DNA of 52,249 bases from Arachnia propionica (GCF_003932785.1 NZ_RQYT01000017.1:1-52249), one strand, 5' to 3'; positions 41,088 through 50,438 are shown, counted from the first letter of the stretch. The notes: a model not told the origin generated them from the letters alone. Numbers and translations are program-made.

Positions 41088-43364
41088 CCGGTTCCCGGGC
41101 GCGGGATCGTCACCTCCGTCCTGCTCCTCATCGGGGGGTTCGGGCTGTTCCTGGCTGGGCGTCGGGGTCGGCCTCGGTTCCACGGGTGAACTGGGCTCCG
41201 CCGTCGGGGCCGCCGACCTCGTGGGTTTGGACGTGGGTGAGGGGCGGGGTTCATCCGGCGGGGGCGCCGACGCCGTGGCCTGGGCGGTGGTGGGTGGCGC
41301 GGGTTGCGGCTCCGTCTGCTCGGCGGAGGCGACTGGTGCCTCGGTCTCCGTCTCGGACGGCTCCTCGGTGGTCTCGACGATGCTGGGCTCGGCGGTCGCC
41401 GTCGGGGAGGCGGACTGTCCCTTCAGCCGTTCGGGGGTGTCGAAGTCGAGCTTCTCCATCCCCTCGGATGCGGTCGTCATGTAGTCCACCCACGTCATGA
41501 GGGGGTAGGAGGAGCCGAAGAAGGTCTGGTCCTGCGGCCGCTTGTACGGTTCGAGGTCCTCGTTGCCGGAGTCGCCCGCCACGTACATGACGGCCGTGGA
41601 GATCTGCTTGGTGTAGCCGACGAACCACGCCGAGGTGATGGTGTCGTCGACGCCGTTGGTCCCGGTCTTGCCCGCCACCGGCCGGTCGAGCGCGGAGGCC
41701 TTCTTGCCCGTGCCCTCGGAGACGACGGAGGTCAGGGCGTCGGTGACGTGCGCCGCGACGTTGGCGTCGATGTTCTGGGCGGGTTCGTGTTTCGCCTCGT
41801 AGAGGACGTTGCCGTGCCGGTCGGTGACCTTGGTCACGAAGTGGGTGGGCTTGTACCGGCCGGAGTCGGCGAGGGTGGCGTACGCGTTGGCCATGTTCAG
41901 CGGGCTGACCTCGGCGGCACCGAGGGCGATCCGGTTGTTGAGGTCCCAGCCGGGGCCCTCCGGGGCGCCCGCGTCGTTGGCGGCCTTGACGACCTCCTGG
42001 GGGCCGTTGTCCATCTCCTGGGTCATGTCGACGAAGGCGGTGTTGATGGACTCCGCGATGGAGCGACGGAGGGTGACGTCGCCGTACTGGTGGCTGAACT
42101 CGTTGCGGATGGGCACCGGGTCGCCGCGCGGGGTGAAGGTGTCGCCCTTGAGGATGCTGTCGAGGGTGTAGCCGTTGCGCAGCCCGGCGATGGCGGCGAA
42201 GGTCTTGAAGGTCGACGCGGCGGGGCGGGGGGTCGTCGCCCAGTTGCGGGAGTTCTCGACGTAGTCGGGGCCGCCGTACATCGCGAGCACCCCGCCCGTC
42301 GCGGTGTCGACGGAGGCGAGGGCGACGTGCAGTTGCGCGGGGTCCTGCGGGGTCTTGGCGTCGGCGGCCGCCTGCTCGGTGTACTGCTGGGCGGTGGCGA
42401 CGGCGTGGTCCTGCATCGTCTTGTCGAGGGTGGTGACGATCTTCAGGCCGCCGCCCTGGACCTGCTCCTCGGCGAAGCCGAGCGATTCGAGTTCCGCCTC
42501 GATCTGGGAGACGAGGAAGCCCTTGGGTCCGCCGTAGCGGTCGGACTTGGGGACCTCGGGGAACTCGGGGAGGGCCCCGTGGACGGCGTCGTGGTCGGCC
42601 TGGGTGATGTAGCCCTCGGCGAGCATCTGCCCGAGCACGTACTGGTAGCGGCCGAGGAGGCGTTCGCGGTGCTTCTCACCGCCGGAGGGGTTGAACCCGG
42701 CCGGGTTGTTGAGGATGGCGGCGAGGGCGGCGGCCTCGGAGAGGCTGAGTTCGGCGGCGGACTTGAGGAAGAAGGAGCGTGCGGCGGCCTCGATGCCGTA
42801 GGCGCCGCGTCCGAAATAGATGGTGTTGAGGTAGCCCTCGAGAATCTTCTCCTTCGGCACCTCGCGGCCCATCTTGATGGCGAGGATGAGTTCCCGGACC
42901 TTGCGTTGGGCGCTGCGTTCGGAGGTGAGGTAGAGGATCTTGATGTACTGCTGGGTGATCGTCGAGCCGCCCTGGACCTCGCCGCCGCGCAGGATGTTCC
43001 ACATGCCCCGGGCCATGCCGGAGATGGAGAAGCCGGGGTCGGTGAAGAAGGAGGAGTTCTCCGCCGCGACCACCGCGTCCTTCATGACCTGCGGCATCTC
43101 GGCGTAGTCGAGGGTGACGCGGTTCTGCACGGCCAGCGACCCGAGCTGCGACTCACCGTCGCGGTAGTAGATGAAGGTGGTGTTGGTGGTGAAATCGCTG
43201 TTCGGGTCGGGCAGCTTCGTGGTGGCGTAGAGGTAGAAGAAGGTGCCCACTCCCGTGAGCCCGATGAGGACGAACAGCGCCAGGAACCCCAGGGCGATCC
43301 GCCCGAGGATCCTGCGGGCGCGGGGCTTGCCGCGCCGGGCCTTCGGCTTCTTCTGCTCAGACAT
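41085..43364 (-). CDS. Bifunctional class A penicillin-binding protein (759 aa)
   Basis: Polymerises and cross-links peptidoglycan outside the membrane. Residues 1-18 are basic, 20-48 form the membrane anchor, then a GT51 transglycosylase domain (E-N-S-S-F-F, G-G-S-T-I-T-Q-Q, K-E-K-I-L-E-G-Y-L-N, R-G-A-Y-G-I-E-A-A) and a transpeptidase domain with S-T-F-K (S-x-x-K), S-I-N (S-x-N) and K-T-G-T. The last 110 residues are a Pro/Ser/Thr/Glu-rich extracellular tail (PTATAEPSIVETTEEPSETE...). TAGGCT-GGAGAC before ATG 43364 is identical to the site before the PAC2 gene. Confidence 0.96.
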   Translation of the reverse strand: MSEQKKPKARRGKPRARRILGRIALGFLALFVLIGLTGVGTFFYLYATTKLPDPNSDFTTNTTFIYYRDGESQLGSLAVQNRVTLDYAEMPQVMKDAVVAAENSSFFTDPGFSISGMARGMWNILRGGEVQGGSTITQQYIKILYLTSERSAQRKVRELILAIKMGREVPKEKILEGYLNTIYFGRGAYGIEAAARSFFLKSAAELSLSEAAALAAILNNPAGFNPSGGEKHRERLLGRYQYVLGQMLAEGYITQADHDAVHGALPEFPEVPKSDRYGGPKGFLVSQIEAELESLGFAEEQVQGGGLKIVTTLDKTMQDHAVATAQQYTEQAAADAKTPQDPAQLHVALASVDTATGGVLAMYGGPDYVENSRNWATTPRPAASTFKTFAAIAGLRNGYTLDSILKGDTFTPRGDPVPIRNEFSHQYGDVTLRRSIAESINTAFVDMTQEMDNGPQEVVKAANDAGAPEGPGWDLNNRIALGAAEVSPLNMANAYATLADSGRYKPTHFVTKVTDRHGNVLYEAKHEPAQNIDANVAAHVTDALTSVVSEGTGKKASALDRPVAGKTGTNGVDDTITSAWFVGYTKQISTAVMYVAGDSGNEDLEPYKRPQDQTFFGSSYPLMTWVDYMTTASEGMEKLDFDTPERLKGQSASPTATAEPSIVETTEEPSETETEAPVASAEQTEPQPAPPTTAQATASAPPPDEPRPSPTSKPTRSAAPTAEPSSPVEPRPTPTPSQEQPEPPDEEQDGGDDPAPGNR

Positions 43365-43370
43365 GTCTCC

Positions 43371-43376
43371 AGCCTA
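43371..43376 (-). promoter_or_regulatory. -10 box for the PBP gene
   Basis: TAGGCT on the minus strand, 6 bases (GGAGAC) before ATG 43364. Confidence 0.45.
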
Positions 43377-43452
43377 AAGGTTCATTTCAAGATGGCTCAC
43401 CCCGCGGTACACCAAGGTTGGCCTGCCATCCGTTCAGCCAGAGCAAAGTTCA

Positions 43453-43520
43453 GAGGGTGCGCGGAGAGGGGATCGTCACGAGGATCGGCACGGCAGCCTC
43501 CCGACAAGGCGGTCGACGGG
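43453..43520. mobile_element. Truncated 160-bp element, left part
   Basis: AGAGGGTGCGCGGAGAGGGG and the following GATCGTCACGAGGATC match the left end of copy B for about 68 bases (roughly 80% identity), then stop 39 bases before a copy of the 71-bp element. Confidence 0.65.
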
Positions 43521-43558
43521 CACCGACGCGCCACCCGTCGACCCACCCCGACCACCGG

Positions 43559-43629
43559 CACGAACCGCCGCCCTGCGTCCACGAGGCCCCGTTTGAAACG
43601 TTTCAAGCGAAGCAGAACGGCGATTCGTG
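43559..43629. repeat. 71-bp element, copy 2
   Basis: CACGAACCGCCG (43559-43570) and CGGCGATTCGTG (43618-43629) are inverted ends with one mismatch; TTGAAACGTTTCAA is at 43593-43606. It is in reverse orientation relative to copy 1. Its right end directly joins the duplicated gene fragment at 43630. Confidence 0.85.
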
Positions 43630-43662
43630 ACCCCCTTCCCCAACCAGCTGATCCAGGAGCTC
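43630..43662. repeat. 33-bp duplicate of an internal segment of the downstream gene
   Basis: Thirty-three bases are identical to 45220-45252 inside the 696-aa protein gene (encoding a TPFPNQLIQEL peptide). After that, similarity decays (GGCAGGCGG-like residue). The fragment abuts copy 2 of the 71-bp element. Confidence 0.75.
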
Positions 43663-43764
43663 CACGCAGGACAGGCGGCCAGGTGGGGGACCGGCCTGGA
43701 CGACCTCCAGCGACGGGACCGCTGTAGATTCAGCACTGCCGACGTGATTCCCCGAGGAGACGAC

Positions 43765-45855
43765 ATGGGCTTCATCGACCACGTGGTCGGGATGGCCGAG
43801 AAGGCGCGCCGCGCCGAGAACGACCCCGACGCCGACACCCGGCGCTGCGCCGTGGAACGCGGCTCGAGGTGGCGTGAGGTGCTCGCGGGGATGCTGTCCG
43901 GCAGGCTCCGGATCGGCAGCCGCACCCCCGTCGAGGACCTCCCCGTGTGGGTGACCCCCGAGGTGGTGCGCGGCGGCTTCGTCACCGGGCGTGCCCTCGC
44001 AGCCAACCCCCTCGACCCCGACGAGGCGGAACTCGCCGACGAGCTCGGCCTGCCCCGGACCCGCCGCGCCCTGTTCGACTGGTGGATCAGCCCCGAGGGC
44101 CGGGCCGTCCTCCTCTCCCTCCTCGACGACGACGCCTTCTCCGCCCACCTCTCCGAGCACACCGCCCTCATGGCCGTGGCGCTGCTCCACGACCGCGGCG
44201 ACGAGGAGCGGGCGGCCCGCCTCATCGCGGAACTCGCACCGTTCCGCGACCGACTGCGGTTCGTGCCGCACGCCACCACCCCATCGACCGCCACACCCGG
44301 CACCGTCCACCGCCACACCGTGGCCCGCGCCCGCGCCGACCTGGCAGGCTTCCGAACACCCTGGAAGGTGCTGGCGCAGCAGGAGGCTCTCACCGTCTGG
44401 ATCCCGCTGCGCGACGAGGTGGTCACCTTCCTCGCCGAACTCCTCACCCGGGACGAGCCCCGCCCCGCCGACCTCGAACGCGCGGCCCGCCTCGTCGCCA
44501 TGTACCGCGACGCGCTCCGCACCCACCCCCATTGCCGCAAGTACCGGCGGCGGGGCGAGAACCTGCCCCTGCTCATCGAGGAGCTGGAGCAGCTGGGCTC
44601 CGCGCCGTGGCCCTCGCGGCGGGCACGCCGCGTCCTCGACGACATCGAACGCAAACGGGGCCTCCCCCACAGCGACCGCGCCCGTCGACTCCGCGCCGAG
44701 CAGGACGCCCAGGCATCCCGGCCGTTGCACGCGGAGATCGGGGCGATCCTCGCCGACCGTCTCTCCGAGCTCCGCGACGACGAGGGCATCCCCGACGACC
44801 TCCTCGACGACCTCACCGCGCCCATCACCGTCGACGAGGCCACCGCCCGCGTCCCAGCGGGCACCGAGGTGCCCGAACGTCTCGGACTCAGTCTCGAACG
44901 GGCCGTCGCGCGCCCCCTCCGCCTGCTCGCCCACTCCCGGGGCATCATCCCGTCGTGCGAGGTGCTGGCCGAGGTCGCGCCCCAGGTGACGGCCTGGCGG
45001 CTGCGGGAGGGACGTGACGTCCGGGTGGGTCGGCTCCTCGGGGCCACCCACCTGGCCTTCAGTCGTCGACGCAGCCTGCTGCTCACCGACCTGCGCCACC
45101 AGGTGGGACTCGACGAGCTACCGTGGATCCGCGACCTCCCCGGCGCCGACCACGACCCCGACGCGCTCCGCCGGGCCGCTTGCGACCTCGCGGCCCGCGC
45201 CCTCGCCTCCTACCCCTTCACCCCCTTCCCCAACCAGCTGATCCAGGAGCTCGACCACCTCACCCGGCAGGCGGGCGACGACCTCCCGTGGACCCGCGAA
45301 CTGGCGGCCGACATCTTCGAGTGCGCCTTCAGCCCCACCTTCGCCCGCGCCGCCCGCGAGGCCGCCCCGCTGCTGCGCGGCACCCTGTACGAGCGCTACT
45401 ACGGCCTCGACACCGACCTCCTGAGCCGCGTCGACGCCGCCGCGTTCACCCGCTGGTGCCTCACGGCGGCCCCTCCGACCTGGCGGCCCGGCGAATGGTC
45501 GGTCGCGGTGCACGGGGCGATCATCGAGCGGCAGCAGATCGCCACCACCCACAACCTCGCGACGGCGGTCGCCCTCGGGGTCGAACCCGTCGACGGCTGG
45601 GAGCAGGCCGGGAACAGGGCGATCGAGTACGCCCTGTGGCACCTGCGACACGACCCGGAGCCGCGTCGGGCGGCGCGGGCGTGGCGGCAGGGGGTGTTCC
45701 ACCTGTCGATGGCGGGTCTCGACGCGGTCCTCGAGGGCCCCTGGTGGAAGGACCTGTTCGCCGACGACTGCGCCCACCTCCGCGACGACCTGCAGCGCGC
45801 CATGGCGGGCGAGCCGGTCACCCCGCTGCTCGGCTGGCGGGTCAGCTGCCCGTAG
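43765..45855 (+). CDS. Large unknown Arg-rich protein (696 aa)
   Basis: ATG 43765 (MGFIDHVVGMAEKARRAEN) follows GAGGAG with 5 bases between; a -10-like TAGATT (43725-43730) lies in the leader. The frame is open upstream through the duplicated fragment but that is not native. The protein is soluble, mostly helical and Arg/Glu-rich, with no signal peptide, transmembrane segment, P-loop or nuclease motif I can see. Not recognised. Its end overlaps the convergent SGNH-hydrolase gene by 14 bases. The strong GC3 bias supports a real gene. Confidence 0.72.
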   Translation: MGFIDHVVGMAEKARRAENDPDADTRRCAVERGSRWREVLAGMLSGRLRIGSRTPVEDLPVWVTPEVVRGGFVTGRALAANPLDPDEAELADELGLPRTRRALFDWWISPEGRAVLLSLLDDDAFSAHLSEHTALMAVALLHDRGDEERAARLIAELAPFRDRLRFVPHATTPSTATPGTVHRHTVARARADLAGFRTPWKVLAQQEALTVWIPLRDEVVTFLAELLTRDEPRPADLERAARLVAMYRDALRTHPHCRKYRRRGENLPLLIEELEQLGSAPWPSRRARRVLDDIERKRGLPHSDRARRLRAEQDAQASRPLHAEIGAILADRLSELRDDEGIPDDLLDDLTAPITVDEATARVPAGTEVPERLGLSLERAVARPLRLLAHSRGIIPSCEVLAEVAPQVTAWRLREGRDVRVGRLLGATHLAFSRRRSLLLTDLRHQVGLDELPWIRDLPGADHDPDALRRAACDLAARALASYPFTPFPNQLIQELDHLTRQAGDDLPWTRELAADIFECAFSPTFARAAREAAPLLRGTLYERYYGLDTDLLSRVDAAAFTRWCLTAAPPTWRPGEWSVAVHGAIIERQQIATTHNLATAVALGVEPVDGWEQAGNRAIEYALWHLRHDPEPRRAARAWRQGVFHLSMAGLDAVLEGPWWKDLFADDCAHLRDDLQRAMAGEPVTPLLGWRVSCP

Positions 45856-47440
45856 CGGGCAGCCCCGGGCGCGACCTGCGCGTCGGCTCGGACGGCTGCC
45901 GCTCCGGGGCCTTCCCCGGCGCGGTGGCCGACGGGGCCGGTGCTGGGGTTCCCGGGGTCGGGGTCGGGCTGGGTGCCGGGCTCGGGACGTCCTCCACGGC
46001 CTCGGTGATCCCCTCCTTGTCGGTGGTGGGGATACCGGGGTCCGCGTCGCACACGTCCCCGACGCCATCGCCGTCGTGGTCCTCCTGCCCGTGGTTCGCG
46101 GCATCCGGGCAGTTGTCCTGGGCGGCGGGGATGCCGTCGCCGTCGCTGCTGACATCGACCTCAGCGGTACCGACGGCGGTGCGGCCCTGCGAGTCGGTCA
46201 CCCGCAGCGCGACCTCCCCGACGAACTCGTCCGGCCAGCTGTGGTCGAGGGTGGGGCCGCCCTCCACCTCGAAGACGCCGTCGCCGTCGAGATCCCACTC
46301 GAAGCGGTCGAGGGTCCCGGACGGGGTGAAGGAGGCCCGGCCGTCCAACGTCACCGACTCCCCCGTGGCAAGGACATACGGCCCCTGGATCCAGGCGAAG
46401 GGCTGCTCGGCCGCGGCCGGACGGGCGTCGTCGTCGAGGGTGGCGACGTGGCCGAGGGTCACCGGACGGGTGCTGTCCGGCACCCCGACCCGGTTGCGCA
46501 GCTGGGCGGCCAGCTGGTCGTGACCGATGAGGTTCGGGTGGTACCACTCCTGGTACTCCCACGAGAACCGCGACTCGGTGCGCCCGGACTCCCCAAGCCG
46601 CCCCTCGGTCTCCAGGAACTCGTTGAGCCAGCGATAGTCGTTGCGGGAGCCGGAGCTGGGGTCGGGTTCGTGACCCGCGAACGCCGACTGCACCGAGTCG
46701 ATGTAGCTCACCCGCTGCCGGGACCCGGCGTTCCACTCGGCGACGGTGGCGGCCTGGGCCTGCGCGGCCTCGGCGCCGACGGAGCGCACCTCCGTCGCGG
46801 CCGGGTAGTTCAGCCGCTCCTTGCACCGACCCCAGCTGCGTCGGAGGCATTCGCTGAGGACGTAGCCGGGACGGTCGAGGCTGAGGTGGGGGTAGCCGAT
46901 GAGCACGATCCGCGCGTGGTCGCCGGTCAGCCGTTCGTCGAGGGCGCGGAGCAGCCGGAGCATCCGGTCCTTCAGGTCCCCCCGCACGAAGGTGCGCGCC
47001 CGGTCGACGGCGTCGCGGCAGTCGGTGGCGTCGCGCATCCCGACGACGAAGCACTCGGAGAGGATGCTGGCGAAGCCCGCGTCGTTGCCGCCGATGGTGA
47101 GCATGACGAGGTCGGCCTGACGCGGCACCTGAGGGATCTGGTTGCGGATGACGTCGTCGATGGTGTTCCCGGACCAGGCGAGCACCGTCAGGTTCGCGTG
47201 GACGCCCTGCCCGTTGAGCCAGTCGACGTAGCGGTGGCCCCAGTTGGCGCGGCTGCGGAAGGAGCCCTGCGGCCCGTAGTACGACCCGGCCCCGTTCCCT
47301 GCGGAGTAGGAGTCACCGAGGACGACGACGCTGAGCTGCTGCCCCGCGCGGGGGTCGGCGTGGGACGGCACGGTGCCGAGCATCAGCACCGCCGCGATGA
47401 GACAGGCGAGGAACGTGGTCAGGCGGCGGGCTGCGGTCAT
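45842..47440 (-). CDS. Secreted SGNH-fold hydrolase with PKD-like and calcium-binding repeats (532 aa)
   Basis: A signal peptide (about 1-28, cut after SHA) is followed by an SGNH/GDSL esterase domain: block I V-V-L-G-D-S-Y-S-A-G-N-G-A (nucleophile S44), block III T-I-G-G-N-D-A-G and block V W-Y-H-P-N-L-I-G-H. A PKD-like domain (about 360-440, G-P-Y-V-L-A-T-G-E-S-V-T-L-D-G) and a thrombospondin-type calcium repeat (D-G-D-G-I-P-A-A-Q-D-N-C-P-D, D-H-D-G-D-G-V-G-D-V-C-D) follow, then a Pro/Thr linker. It ends L-P-A-T-G-S directly before the stop. It likely hydrolyses an ester outside the cell. GAGGAG precedes ATG 47440; transcribed with the lipoprotein gene. Confidence 0.92.
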   Translation of the reverse strand: MTAARRLTTFLACLIAAVLMLGTVPSHADPRAGQQLSVVVLGDSYSAGNGAGSYYGPQGSFRSRANWGHRYVDWLNGQGVHANLTVLAWSGNTIDDVIRNQIPQVPRQADLVMLTIGGNDAGFASILSECFVVGMRDATDCRDAVDRARTFVRGDLKDRMLRLLRALDERLTGDHARIVLIGYPHLSLDRPGYVLSECLRRSWGRCKERLNYPAATEVRSVGAEAAQAQAATVAEWNAGSRQRVSYIDSVQSAFAGHEPDPSSGSRNDYRWLNEFLETEGRLGESGRTESRFSWEYQEWYHPNLIGHDQLAAQLRNRVGVPDSTRPVTLGHVATLDDDARPAAAEQPFAWIQGPYVLATGESVTLDGRASFTPSGTLDRFEWDLDGDGVFEVEGGPTLDHSWPDEFVGEVALRVTDSQGRTAVGTAEVDVSSDGDGIPAAQDNCPDAANHGQEDHDGDGVGDVCDADPGIPTTDKEGITEAVEDVPSPAPSPTPTPGTPAPAPSATAPGKAPERQPSEPTRRSRPGLPATGS

Positions 47441-47453
47441 GGTTCTCCTCGGT

Positions 47454-47858
47454 TCACTGGTAGGTCAGGGTCACCCTCAGCCCCGGCCCGGGGCACTCGT
47501 CGGCGTGGGCGTCGACGAGGAGCACGAGCGTGTCGGAGCCGTGCGACTTGTGGGCGACGACGGTGTTCGGGGTGCTGAGGTCGGCCTGCTCCGTCCATCC
47601 CTCGGAACGGGCGGTCGCCAGCACCTGGGAGACGGCGGTGTCCCCGTCGACCTCCAGGGAGAAGCACCTCGTGACATGGGGCTGGCCGGGTTTGTCCTTG
47701 TCGGGCCGGGATTCCTCGGTGGAGACGACTGCGAGTCCCTCCCAGTCGGTCTTGGAGATGGACTCGCGACGCAGCACGTCGAGCAGGGCGGCGGCGTCGC
47801 TCTGACAGGCGCTCAGGGCGAGCACGGCCCCTAGGGCGACCAGTGCGTGGATTCTCAC
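47454..47858 (-). CDS. Small lipoprotein (134 aa)
   Basis: A lipoprotein signal peptide (VRIHALVALGAVLALSAC, lipobox L-S-A-C) makes it membrane-anchored on the outer face. The mature domain has a D-W-E-G-L-A-V-V-S segment, one Cys pair (C in T-R-C-F-S-L, C in D-E-C-P-G) that could form a disulfide, and no known family. I chose GTG 47858 because GGGAGG is 8 bases upstream; GTG 47867 is an alternative. It lies 13 bases upstream of the SGNH hydrolase gene, so the two proteins probably work together at the cell surface. Confidence 0.8.
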   Translation of the reverse strand: MRIHALVALGAVLALSACQSDAAALLDVLRRESISKTDWEGLAVVSTEESRPDKDKPGQPHVTRCFSLEVDGDTAVSQVLATARSEGWTEQADLSTPNTVVAHKSHGSDTLVLLVDAHADECPGPGLRVTLTYQ

Positions 47859-47980
47859 GACCCCCACCTCCCATCGGGTATCGACGTTGATCCCTTGTCG
47901 TTGACAGCAGCCTAAGCGTTGCCCCGCGGGGCCGCAAGGGTGCGGGGACGACTCCGAGATCCCCTGACGGGGGCGGGCCC

Positions 47981-47986
47981 TAGGAT
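47981..47986 (+). promoter_or_regulatory. -10 box for the 792-aa protein gene
   Basis: TAGGAT, 6 bases before ATG 47993; no Shine-Dalgarno, so probably leaderless. Confidence 0.4.
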
Positions 47987-47992
47987 TCGGCC

Positions 47993-50371
47993 ATGGACAC
48001 AGCGTGGGACCGAATCGAGGACCTCGTCCTGACCGAACGTTCGATGCAGGAGATCGTCCCGCTGCTCCGGGACCTCCCGGCGCCGTCCGGTTCGGCCGCG
48101 AAGCGGCTCAGCGACCTGGGCAAGCGGATCTGGCAGGAGACCGAGCCCGGCCAGCGGGCGCCGTCGCATGGCGCCAGGGACCGGTCCCAGTCGCGCCTCC
48201 ACGTCGTCGCGGCCGCCCTGCCGTTGACCCCGCTGCAGTTCCTCAAGCACTCGGACAAGCGGGATCTGCTGCCGCTCCTCGACGATCCCGCCACCCGCGA
48301 CGCGGTGCTGGAACTCTTCGCGCGACGCGGCGAGCAGTGGCTGACGGAGTACTGCGAACGCTCGTACTCCTCCGCTGACAACGCCGTTCGTTCCAGCACA
48401 CTGGCGCACCGGTTCCCGGTCCTGTTCGACCTGCCGCTGCCCGCCGATCCCCGCTACTGGCGGGGCTGGGTGGCGGGTGACCCGTTCCCCCGCCCGGGCG
48501 TGCGCTGGCAGGAGTACTTCCTCGCCGCCTGCGCCGCCCCGGAGGCGTTCCAGGGCTCCTTCCTCACCCGCGACGAGCACCGGCGGCGGGTGAGGATCGA
48601 CGAGCTGCGCACCGTCGAACCCATCGACGACGACGCCCTCCTCGACGCCCTGGTGCGCGCCGTCGCCCGCCTGGAGCGGCCCGCGAACCAGCGTCACCTC
48701 ATGATGTGGCTGGAGGACCTGGGGCTGCTGCCCCGCCTCCACGAGAAGGCCGACTTGCTGGTCACCCTCATCTCCCTCCTCGACTCCACCGTCGTGAAGG
48801 AGCTGCTGGCGCAGCTGCTGCCCGACGCCACACCCGAGCGGCTGGCGGCCCTCGCCCCGGAGGTGCTGAGCCGCAAGGAGAAGCTGATGCGGCGGCAGGT
48901 CCTGCGGGCGCTGAAGCGGATCGACGCGCCGTCGCCGGAGCTGGTGGAGCTCGTCGCGACGGCGACCGCGGACCCGGACGCGGAGATCGTGAGGCTGGCG
49001 GCGGGACTCACCGAGGCCTGGGGCGGCACCGCGACGGTGGGGCTCGGGCTGTGGCAGGAGCCGTCGCTGCCGGAGGTGGTGGAGCTCGACGAGGTGAGGG
49101 CCTCGGATCTGTCCGGGCTGTTGGGCCGAGCCGTGGAGCAGGATGACCTCGCGGTGGGTGGAGAGGAGCTCCTCTGGATGGAGCAGGTGTTGGCCGCACT
49201 CGTGGCTCATGGGCATGAGCACGGCCGGGCGGCCACCACTGTCCTGGTGGAGGACGCTCTGACGGCCAACGTGAATCAGTCGCTACCGAGGACCCTGCTG
49301 AACATCTGGGTCGAGGCGGAGCACGGCAACGGCAGGTTCCCTCTGCCCGGATGGCGGGACGGCCTGGACCGTTGGGCCGCGGCCAGGTTCCGTGACGCTC
49401 TGCGCGCGGTCGGCGACATCCCGTGCCTGCTGTCCACTCCGACACACACGGATGGCCATCTCGCCTGGCCGGTGCTGGTGGCGCGGCTCGAACGGTACCG
49501 GGAGGCCGGGGTGGAGCCAGTCGCCTCGGACCTCCACGTCGCGTTGGGCCGGGTCTTCGACGACGACGGCTCGCCCGTCCCCGTCGCCGAGGAGACGATC
49601 TCAGCGTGGCGGGCCTCCCCACCCGGAGAGCCGAGCCTGATGGTGGCGGAACAGTCATTGCTCAAGCGCATGCTGAAGGGGCAGCGTCACGGATTCAAGG
49701 TGGTGGGCGATGAGTCGCCTCTGCTGGATGTTCTGGATCTGGGAGTGCCGTGGAATCGTTCGCCGTGGTGGAGACCAGGGCTGACCGACTTCGGGTGGGG
49801 TGTCCGGCTGCTGCCCCGCCATCCCGGCCAGGCGTGGGGACATCTGTTGCGGTCCCGAAGGCAGTGGTCCGCCGCGTCCTGGTTGATGGCGATCGGCGGA
49901 TCGGTGCCCCGGCTCGGAGCACTGGGCTCCTTCGCAGCGATGGTCCTGACGGCGACCGGACAGCGGGAGCAGGAAGAGGAGATGGCGACGGCCCTGGTCA
50001 CCCTCTGGGACGAGGGCCGGGTCACGGCCGACGATCTCGTCCAGGCATGGCACTCACCCTGGTGGCAGGAGTGGTGGTGGCGCGGTCAACGGAACCCGTT
50101 GCCAACAGCACGGGTGCTCGTCAAGGCGGCCGAGCTGGGCGGGCTGCAGCTGGCCTGGCCGCTGCTGACCGAGGTGGCGGAGGAGATCGCCGCGATGGAT
50201 CCACTGCCGAAGGAGGCCCACACGACGCTGGAGGCCGTGCTCCGTTACCTCCCGGAGGTTCCCCGGATGCCGCCCCTGCCGGCGATCACGGCCCTGGCCG
50301 AGCGCAGCTCGTCGTCGAAGGCGATCCGCGCGGCCAAGCAGATCGCGAAACTGCTGACCCACCCGTCCTGA
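47993..50371 (+). CDS. Large helical protein, possible DUF6493-like (792 aa)
   Basis: Mostly helical, HEAT-like segments (for example L-L-A-Q-L-L-P-D-A-T-P-E-R-L-A-A-L) fill the first 390 residues and recall DUF6493-type proteins near MoxR/VWA clusters; this is tentative. The second half changes character: W-W-R-P-G-L-T-D-F-G-W-G and W-W-Q-E-W-W-W-R-G segments are Trp-rich, and codon third positions have visibly less GC from about 49100 on. The gene may be a fusion or a recombinant. No signal peptide, membrane segment or catalytic motif. ATG 47993 has TAGGAT 6 bases upstream. Confidence 0.75.
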   Translation: MDTAWDRIEDLVLTERSMQEIVPLLRDLPAPSGSAAKRLSDLGKRIWQETEPGQRAPSHGARDRSQSRLHVVAAALPLTPLQFLKHSDKRDLLPLLDDPATRDAVLELFARRGEQWLTEYCERSYSSADNAVRSSTLAHRFPVLFDLPLPADPRYWRGWVAGDPFPRPGVRWQEYFLAACAAPEAFQGSFLTRDEHRRRVRIDELRTVEPIDDDALLDALVRAVARLERPANQRHLMMWLEDLGLLPRLHEKADLLVTLISLLDSTVVKELLAQLLPDATPERLAALAPEVLSRKEKLMRRQVLRALKRIDAPSPELVELVATATADPDAEIVRLAAGLTEAWGGTATVGLGLWQEPSLPEVVELDEVRASDLSGLLGRAVEQDDLAVGGEELLWMEQVLAALVAHGHEHGRAATTVLVEDALTANVNQSLPRTLLNIWVEAEHGNGRFPLPGWRDGLDRWAAARFRDALRAVGDIPCLLSTPTHTDGHLAWPVLVARLERYREAGVEPVASDLHVALGRVFDDDGSPVPVAEETISAWRASPPGEPSLMVAEQSLLKRMLKGQRHGFKVVGDESPLLDVLDLGVPWNRSPWWRPGLTDFGWGVRLLPRHPGQAWGHLLRSRRQWSAASWLMAIGGSVPRLGALGSFAAMVLTATGQREQEEEMATALVTLWDEGRVTADDLVQAWHSPWWQEWWWRGQRNPLPTARVLVKAAELGGLQLAWPLLTEVAEEIAAMDPLPKEAHTTLEAVLRYLPEVPRMPPLPAITALAERSSSSKAIRAAKQIAKLLTHPS

Positions 50372-50438
50372 ACCACCCGTCCTGAGACCCCGCCCTCCCG
50401 TCGACCTCGCTCCCCCGTCGTCCTCGCCCCCCGGCAGG

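Noticed and set aside
41304-43727. 807-aa open frame antisense to the PBP gene
   Set aside because: Low-complexity Val/Gly/Asp/Glu-rich text without start signals; the opposite strand has all PBP motifs.
43627-43764. N-terminal extension of the 696-aa protein
   Set aside because: It is the duplicated fragment plus leader; GAGGAG and ATG at 43765 fit better.
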